Source: JAJXWB01 sp964634325 (GTDB taxonomy: Bacteria > Pseudomonadota > Alphaproteobacteria > Rhizobiales > Beijerinckiaceae). From it: DNA of 64,000 nucleotides. The stretch is taken from positions 124,001 through 188,000 of the forward strand of contig CAZWJF010000004.1 of NCBI GenBank assembly GCA_964634325.1, given 5' to 3'. The stretch's first letter is position 1, and every line of letters starts with the position of its first letter. Both the position numbers and the translations under genes were made by a program. The notes beneath the pieces are model-generated. The model ran no database searches. It was not told where the DNA came from and saw nothing but the letters and a program-made list of their open reading frames with translations. Of the stretch, positions 59,140 to 64,000 are shown in pieces.

Positions 59140-60328
59140 TGGACACGCGCTGGCGCATCAGGATGCGTTGCCCTGCGGGATTGCATCCGACGTTCTTGAT
59201 GCGTGCGTAATAGAGCCAGGCTTCGTCGCCGACATTGTCGAAGTTGCGACCTTCCGCCTTGTCGTCGAGCAGGGACGGATAGGTGTTGATCCATCCGTCG
59301 CTGTTTGCGCCGTTGTCGCCGCATGGCGCATGCGAGATCGCGGTCGCCACGAGAAGCGTCGGCGCCGACCAATGCAGCAGATCCTTCGACGTCGCGTAGT
59401 AGAAGCCGGTCGTCGCGAATTTTCCGGGAACGCGCGGCGCCTCCCAGAGCGCAAGAAATTGTCCGCTCGGGCGGTGGCGCACGACCGCGCCGACCGGGAA
59501 GCCGAAAGGTTCGACCGGCGCGCAGGCGGCCTGCTGTCGCCCGGTGGAGCTGGTGTACGGATCGCTCCAGCGCACGTCGAAGGCATGGCCGTCCCAGCCG
59601 CGCCAACCCGCCGAATCCAGCGGATTCGCATTGCGGATGAGGCACGCGCCGGGTTTCTGTCCGGTCCAGCCCGTCGTCGACGTGAAGGCGTAGACGTAGC
59701 CGTCCTTGAAGAACATGTTCGAGGGATTGAAGAAGCCGCGGTGCCGTCCCTGTTCGACGTCTTGTGTGAAAGGCGTCGCTGCGACGACCAGCGGCGCGGA
59801 AGGCGTGAACGATTTGCCGCCATCCTCGGATCGGAACGACAGGATCGCGTTCCACCAGCACCCCAGGGGATCGGCGACCTTGCATCGGCCGGGATGAATG
59901 TCGGCGTGATATTCGTCGTGGATCAGCGCCGCGACATGCAGGCCGTCGTTGGTCCACGTCGAGGTTATGTAACGACGGCCGTCGTATTTTGCCGGGTCGG
60001 CGTCTTCGTGCGATCCGAGCGCGAGACGACAGTCGATCTTCAGGCGGCCGAGGTCCGGGCCGCGCAGCGCGCGCGCCTCGAACTGCAGCGCGAACATCGC
60101 GATCGATCCGTCGGCAGCGCGGAAGGCGCGTGCGTTGACGTCTGGTAGGTCGGCCTCCGCGCATCGATCCGTGACAATATCGAACATCTTCTCGGCGCGG
60201 CCGTGAACAGCGAGCGCGAACGATGGTCGACCCTCGGCGAAAGCCTGCGTCTGGCAGCACAGAATCGTCAGGCCGCATAAGACGGCCCGCGCGGCCTCAA
60301 TAGGCGTTTTCGGTCTTGAACAGGGCAA
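59120..60328 (-). CDS. Exported beta-propeller-like protein in a polysaccharide locus
   Basis: The 402-residue product has a signal peptide (hydrophobic AVLCGLTILCC, cleavage near AFA/EG). Repeated propeller-blade motifs follow: SFRSEDGGKSFTPSAPLVV (Asp-box-like), GFFNPSNMFFKDGYVYAFTSTTGW, FYYATSKDLLHWSAPTLLV and YYARIKN. Such folds occur in glycoside hydrolases of the GH43/GH32/sialidase type, but no catalytic triad was assigned. Translation must begin at TTG 60328, which overlaps the glycosyltransferase gene by 32 nt, as no better start is in frame. It may trim or bind the polysaccharide. Confidence 0.7.
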   Translation of the reverse strand: MPCSRPKTPIEAARAVLCGLTILCCQTQAFAEGRPSFALAVHGRAEKMFDIVTDRCAEADLPDVNARAFRAADGSIAMFALQFEARALRGPDLGRLKIDCRLALGSHEDADPAKYDGRRYITSTWTNDGLHVAALIHDEYHADIHPGRCKVADPLGCWWNAILSFRSEDGGKSFTPSAPLVVAATPFTQDVEQGRHRGFFNPSNMFFKDGYVYAFTSTTGWTGQKPGACLIRNANPLDSAGWRGWDGHAFDVRWSDPYTSSTGRQQAACAPVEPFGFPVGAVVRHRPSGQFLALWEAPRVPGKFATTGFYYATSKDLLHWSAPTLLVATAISHAPCGDNGANSDGWINTYPSLLDDKAEGRNFDNVGDEAWLYYARIKNVGCNPAGQRILMRQRVSIKPNGK

Positions 60329-61844
60329 GGGGCGTCACGGCGAGAATGTAGAAGTCGAGCAGCAGCGACCAGTTCTCGATATAATAGAGGTCGTACTCGA
60401 CGCGCTTCTGGATCTTCTCGGGCGTATCGGTTTCGCCCCGCCAGCCATGGATCTGCGCCCATCCGGTGATGCCCGGGCGTACGCGATGGCGCGCGAAATA
60501 GCCGTCGACCACGACTTCGTAGGGATGCTCGGCGGCCATCGCCTTGAGCGCGTGCGGACGCGGGCCGACGAGCGACAGATTCCCCTTGAACACGACGTTG
60601 AAGAGCTGCGGGAGTTCGTCGAGCGAGGTCTTGCGGATGAAGCGTCCGACGCGCGTTACGCGCGGATCGCCGCGCGTCACTTGCTTTGCGGCGGCGTGAT
60701 CGAGCTGGTCGACATACATCGACCGGAACTTGAAGACCTCGATCTCCTCGTTGTTGAAACCGTGACGCTTTTGCCGGAAGAGGACAGGCCCCCTGGAGTC
60801 GAGTTTGACCGCGAGGGCGACCAGCGCCATCACGGGTGCGAGCGCGACGAGACAGAGCGCGCCGACGATGCGGTCGAACAGCAGTTTTGCGACGATGTCC
60901 CAGTCGGCGATCGGCTTGTCGAATACGTCGATGACCGGCACCGACCCGATCCAGGAATAGGAGCGGGGTCGGAAGCGCAGCTTGTTGGCGTGGGCGGCCA
61001 GCCGGATGTCGATCGGCAGCACCCAGAGCTTGCGAAGCATCTGGAGGATGCGATCTTCGGCCGTGATCGGCAGTGTGAAGATGATGAGATCGATGCGCGT
61101 GCTGCGCGCGAAATCGACGAGGTCGTCGACGCCGCCGAGTTTCGGGAAGCCCGCGACGACGTCGGGCGTGCGATCGTCGTTGCGATCGTCGAAGACGCCA
61201 CAGATGCGAATGTCGGTGTGACGTTGCGCGGCGAGTTCCCGCAGCACGTGCTCGCCGGTCGGTCCGCCCCCGACGATAACGGTGCGGCGTTCAAGACTTC
61301 CGGACGCCGTCATGCGTCGCACGATCACCGAAACCAGCGCGCGGCCGCAGAGAAGAAGAACGACGCCGGCGATGTACCAGGAGAGCAGCCAGACGCGCGA
61401 GTAGGCGATCTCGTTCTTCATGAAGAAGATCGCGGCGAAGGCCATGAGGAATGCGAACGTCCAGCCGCCGACGACGCGAACGCTGTGGGAGACGGGATCT
61501 CGAAAAGCAGGAATCGTGTAGAGGTCGAGGGTCTGAAAGGCGCCGAGCGCGACGAGCGCGATGGTCGGGACCGCTACCGCGAGTTCGGTCGACCAGTCGT
61601 GGCCGACATAGAGCGCGAACATGCCGAAGCCAGACAATGTCATGGCGGCGAATTCCGCCAGCCGCACCAGTCCTGCCAGCACGACAGAGGAATAGGCGGG
61701 GCGGGGGCGCAGACCGGCCAGCGATTCCGCGAGCGCATCCCGGCGCGCCTTTTCCTGCCGCGCCGCGTCCTGTCCGGTTTCAGGCGGATCGTTCGCGATC
61801 TGCGCGGTCGCCTTGGGGAGTTCGTCTGCGAAGAGGGCGGACAT
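60297..61844 (-). CDS. Undecaprenyl-phosphate sugar phosphotransferase (WcaJ-type)
   Basis: The enzyme starts repeat-unit assembly by moving glucose-1-phosphate (or a related sugar phosphate) to undecaprenyl phosphate. The 515-residue protein has an N-terminal block of membrane helices, a soluble Rossmann-like domain (VIVGGGPTGEHVLRELAAQ) and the C-terminal catalytic domain. The catalytic part has FDRIVGALCLVALAPVM, FRQKRHGFNNEEIEVFKFRSM and SLVGPRPHAL. Glucose is the usual substrate of this long form; specificity is inferred. Confidence 0.92.
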   Translation of the reverse strand: MSALFADELPKATAQIANDPPETGQDAARQEKARRDALAESLAGLRPRPAYSSVVLAGLVRLAEFAAMTLSGFGMFALYVGHDWSTELAVAVPTIALVALGAFQTLDLYTIPAFRDPVSHSVRVVGGWTFAFLMAFAAIFFMKNEIAYSRVWLLSWYIAGVVLLLCGRALVSVIVRRMTASGSLERRTVIVGGGPTGEHVLRELAAQRHTDIRICGVFDDRNDDRTPDVVAGFPKLGGVDDLVDFARSTRIDLIIFTLPITAEDRILQMLRKLWVLPIDIRLAAHANKLRFRPRSYSWIGSVPVIDVFDKPIADWDIVAKLLFDRIVGALCLVALAPVMALVALAVKLDSRGPVLFRQKRHGFNNEEIEVFKFRSMYVDQLDHAAAKQVTRGDPRVTRVGRFIRKTSLDELPQLFNVVFKGNLSLVGPRPHALKAMAAEHPYEVVVDGYFARHRVRPGITGWAQIHGWRGETDTPEKIQKRVEYDLYYIENWSLLLDFYILAVTPLALFKTENAY

Positions 61845-61855
61845 CGATCGTCTCG

Positions 61856-63052
61856 TTACTCTGCGGCGTGACGGAGCGCTGAAGCGGCGCCGGACCTGCG
61901 CGGCTCGTTGCGCGCCAGCGCTTCCCGGTAGCCGGCCAGCACGCCGTCGACCATGTTGGCGAGCGTGAACTTGCCGCCGACATAAGTCGCGAGCCTCGCC
62001 GCGGCTGCGTCATTGTCCGCGTTGGACGACAGCAGCTTGGCGGAAAGCGCCTGCGCGAGAATGTTCGGCTGGTCGCAAGGAATCAGCGTGTCGGCGTAGG
62101 GACCGAAGATTTCCGGAATGCCGCCAACATTCGTCGCGACCATCGGAACCCGCGCGCCAGCGGCTTCGAGGACGACATAGGGCAGCGATTCGGCGCGGCT
62201 CGGCACCACGAGAATGCGTCCGAGGCGAAACGCCTCGCGCGCCGGCATCGCGCCTGCAAAGGTGACGGCGTCGGAGTAGCCGACGTTCGCCGCGTGGCGC
62301 ATCAGCGCCTCGCGATCAGGTCCCGAGCCCACCAGCACGAGCGTCGGTCGTCGGCCGATCGTCCGCTCGACGAGCGGCAGCGAATCCAGAAGCGTGTCGA
62401 TGCCCTTCGCCGAACGCAATTCGCCGATGTAGAAGAGGTCCGCCGCATCGGGCGCGGGCTCGACGGGAATCAGTTCGGCGGGACTGACGCCGTTGACGAT
62501 CACGCGCTCGATCGCCCGCGCGCCTCGCACCGATTCATGATAGCGCCGGCCGATATAGGCGCTCTCGAACAGCAGCAGGTCGGTGGTGCGCGAGAGCAGC
62601 GTTTCGGCGGCCATATAGGCGGTGTGCGCCGCGCTGCCGGGCTTGTAGTTGAACGAGCCGCCGTGCGGCGTGTAGGCGCGGATCGGCCGCGCGCCGAAAT
62701 TCCAGAAGCCAGGCAGGCGCGCATAGGCGCCGCCCTTGGCGCCGTGGCCATGCACGACATCTGGATGGAGGTCCGACAGGCGGCGGGAAATTCGCGCGAC
62801 GGCCGCGAAGTCCGTGACGTGCGGCGCGCGGTGCATGGCGACGCGCATGACGCCGAGCGCCAGCTTCGGGCTCAATTCGGCGAGGATTTGGTCGGCGCGG
62901 GCTCCGCCGGTGGTGGAGTCGACGATCAGGCCGACCTGATGTCCGAGCGCAATCTGCTCGCGCGTCAAATCGACGACGTGACGGAACAATCCCCCCAGCG
63001 GGGCGCGCAGGACATGGACGATCTTGAGGCTATTCTCGCAGAATTCGATCAT
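61856..63052 (-). CDS. Glycosyltransferase family 4
   Basis: The product of about 398 residues has the GT-B two-domain layout: LKIVHVLRAPLGGLFRHVVDLTREQ at the N-terminus (the family GG acceptor loop) and a nucleotide-sugar domain with VLVGSGPDREALMRHAANVGY and VPSRAESLPYVVLEAAGARVPMVATNVGGIPEI, including the ESLP-x-V-x-LE-A pattern. It probably adds a sugar during repeat-unit synthesis. I place the start at the ATG at 63052; a TTG at 63088 is less likely. Confidence 0.9.
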   Translation of the reverse strand: MIEFCENSLKIVHVLRAPLGGLFRHVVDLTREQIALGHQVGLIVDSTTGGARADQILAELSPKLALGVMRVAMHRAPHVTDFAAVARISRRLSDLHPDVVHGHGAKGGAYARLPGFWNFGARPIRAYTPHGGSFNYKPGSAAHTAYMAAETLLSRTTDLLLFESAYIGRRYHESVRGARAIERVIVNGVSPAELIPVEPAPDAADLFYIGELRSAKGIDTLLDSLPLVERTIGRRPTLVLVGSGPDREALMRHAANVGYSDAVTFAGAMPAREAFRLGRILVVPSRAESLPYVVLEAAGARVPMVATNVGGIPEIFGPYADTLIPCDQPNILAQALSAKLLSSNADNDAAAARLATYVGGKFTLANMVDGVLAGYREALARNEPRRSGAASALRHAAE

Positions 63053-63102
63053 GAGCGCTTCGGTCCCGAGATACTCGACGGGACCCAATAAGCGTCAAAA
63101 GT

Positions 63103-63660
63103 TCAAAAGAACCGTTCACGAATCTGGATCGTGTCGCCGGGCTGCACGGGGTAGGTCAGATCGACGTCGCCCATCACCTGCCGTCCCTCGATCACGCGAG
63201 TGACGCGCGCCCAGCTCTGGGAGGCGCGCGGCGTGAACCCGCCGGCGATGGCGACCGCCGTCTGAACGGTCATGCCGCTGACGTAGGGATACTGGCCGGC
63301 CGTCGTCACCTCGCCGAGAATGAAGAAGGGCCGGTAGGCCTCCACCTCGCAGGAAACGCGGGGCTCGCGCAGGAAGCCATTGCGCAGGCGCGCCTCGATG
63401 GCGTGCTGGATTTGGCCGGTGGTCATCCCGTTGACGGAGACGAGACCGATCAAGGGCATGGAGATTTGCCCCGATGCGTCGACCGAATAGGAATTCGACA
63501 GCGAATCCTGCCCGAACACGATCACGCGCAGGCGGTCGCCGGAGCCGACCGCGTATGGCTGGTCGGCGGTGGAGAGCAGTTCGCCCTGGTATGGCCTGGT
63601 CGCGCAGCCGCTGGCGAACGTCACGAGGATCACACTGAAGGCCGCTGCCAAACGCCGCAT
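63103..63660 (-). CDS. Polysaccharide export lipoprotein (Wza/ExoF-like)
   Basis: The 185-residue product begins with a lipoprotein signal (TFASGC), then a poly-export domain (YAVGSGDRLRVIVFGQDSLSNSYSVDASGQISMPLIGLV) and an SLBB-like segment (FFILGEVTTAGQYPYVSGMTVQTAVAIAGGFT). It is shorter than Wza (379 residues) and matches the short PES type typical of alphaproteobacteria. It probably forms part of the outer-membrane or periplasmic export channel. It is divergent from the Wzc-like gene. Confidence 0.9.
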   Translation of the reverse strand: MRRLAAAFSVILVTFASGCATRPYQGELLSTADQPYAVGSGDRLRVIVFGQDSLSNSYSVDASGQISMPLIGLVSVNGMTTGQIQHAIEARLRNGFLREPRVSCEVEAYRPFFILGEVTTAGQYPYVSGMTVQTAVAIAGGFTPRASQSWARVTRVIEGRQVMGDVDLTYPVQPGDTIQIRERFF

Positions 63661-63804
63661 TTCGTCACCGTCTCATTCGCCCCGCCACAGCGAGGACGCC
63701 CGAGTTTTTTATGCCGCTATGGTTAACAAAGACTGACGAGACAGGATTAACGCGCCCTCAACCATAAGCGGATTAAATCCAGGCAGGTCAGGTTGGAGTT
63801 GATC
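63661..63804. promoter_or_regulatory. Divergent promoter with inverted repeat between export genes
   Basis: The 144-bp region between two divergent polysaccharide-export genes carries TATGGTT (63718-63724) and AACCATA (63760-63766). These extend to near-identical half-sites CGCT(T)ATGGTT. TTAACA (63723) and TTAACG (63747) also occur. It is A+T-richer than the genes, so both promoters probably lie here. Confidence 0.55.
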
Positions 63805-64000
63805 ATGCGCGTCGAGTCGGCGGGACGGACAGAAGAGATGCGGCGGGTTGTGCCCGAGCCGGAGCTCGACCTCGGCGGAATCGGGCGTGCGCTCTGGACG
63901 CATCGCAACTGGGTGATCGGGCCGACGCTGCTCGCGCTGCTGGCGAGCGCCGCATTCGTCAACATCGTCAAACCGCGCTACACGGCCGAATCGCGCGTGC
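63805..64000 (+). CDS. Polysaccharide chain-length/export protein (Wzc/GumC-type), cut by window end
   Basis: The ATG at 63805 has a GGAG site upstream. The first 65 residues show a cytoplasmic N-terminus (ELDLGGIGRALWTHRNW) and the first membrane segment (IGPTLLALLASAAFVNIVKPRYTAESRV), the beginning of a Wzz-type domain. The rest of the gene, including any tyrosine kinase domain, is beyond the right edge. The call rests on this short stretch and the divergent Wza-like gene. Confidence 0.75.
   Translation, partial: MRVESAGRTEEMRRVVPEPELDLGGIGRALWTHRNWVIGPTLLALLASAAFVNIVKPRYTAESRV

Noticed and set aside
1..64000. CRISPR arrays, insertion sequences, toxin-antitoxin pairs, prophage genes
   Set aside because: I looked for regularly spaced repeats, transposase motifs with terminal inverted repeats, and small overlapping toxin-antitoxin-like gene pairs, and found none that could be supported.

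Overview
This 64-kb window is ordinary, gene-dense chromosome from an alphaproteobacterium, almost certainly of the Hyphomicrobiales (Rhizobiales). The evidence is the high G+C coding bias; the core order rpoZ-rsh-pdxJ-acpS-lepB-rnc-era with recO and parC nearby; the fabH-ihfA-merR block; a DUF6163-ldtR-ldtP locus; a K+-independent H+-pyrophosphatase; a ubiquinol-cytochrome c chaperone; and Omp25/31-type outer-membrane proteins whose mature N-terminus begins ADLP. The exact family cannot be fixed from sequence reading alone; Beijerinckiaceae or Methylocystaceae relatives would fit. I see no integrase, transposase, phage module, CRISPR array or replication origin.

Layout. 1-6.4 kb: stringent response, cofactor, lipid, secretion and RNA-processing operon with start/stop overlaps. 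6.5-9.7 kb, minus strand: a two-barrel outer-membrane protein behind a perfect CtrA-type box, and an HPP-CBS membrane protein. 9.8-15.9 kb: recO, parC, a leucyltransferase of the bacterial N-degron pathway, an RDD membrane protein and a DMT exporter. 15.9-18.4 kb: a run of small exported or membrane proteins of unknown function. 18.4-25.0 kb: hemB, an enoyl-CoA hydratase-family hydrolase, the L,D-transpeptidase locus, glyA. 25.1-31.6 kb: nrdR-ribD-ribE, ribH-nusB and thiL, interspersed with exported hypotheticals. 31.7-38.5 kb: an MFS carrier, hppA, a PhnA-like mini-protein, bamE, the bc1 chaperone and a YceD protein. 38.6-45.2 kb: plsX-fabH, ihfA, a MerR regulator, tRNA-Pro(GGG), an aldose-epimerase-like protein, folD and a Crp/Fnr regulator. 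45.2-48.0 kb: a polyamine-type ABC importer lacking a binding protein. 48-56.3 kb, minus strand: an AsmA-like protein, succinyl-CoA:3-ketoacid CoA-transferase, an RND efflux pair and a DUF423 protein. 56.4-64 kb: the left part of an exopolysaccharide locus (acyltransferase, polymerase, exported beta-propeller, glucosyl-1-phosphate transferase, GT4, Wza-like lipoprotein and the start of a Wzc-like protein), cut by the right edge.

How the parts work together. Most genes are housekeeping. The common theme is the cell envelope: signal peptidase, PlsX/FabH, an L,D-transpeptidase and its MarR regulator, BamE, AsmA, outer-membrane barrels and polysaccharide export. The most interesting non-coding signals are a CtrA box plus a CcrM site before the large outer-membrane protein, four GANTC methylation sites packed into 39 bp before the MerR gene, a palindromic operator-like element in the nrdR-rib promoter, and an inverted repeat in the divergent promoter of the polysaccharide export genes. 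I found no convincing wholly new multi-gene system. The best candidates for undescribed biology are the exported orphans at 15.9-18.4 kb, the beta-propeller of the polysaccharide locus, and an epimerase gene that appears to start at CTG.
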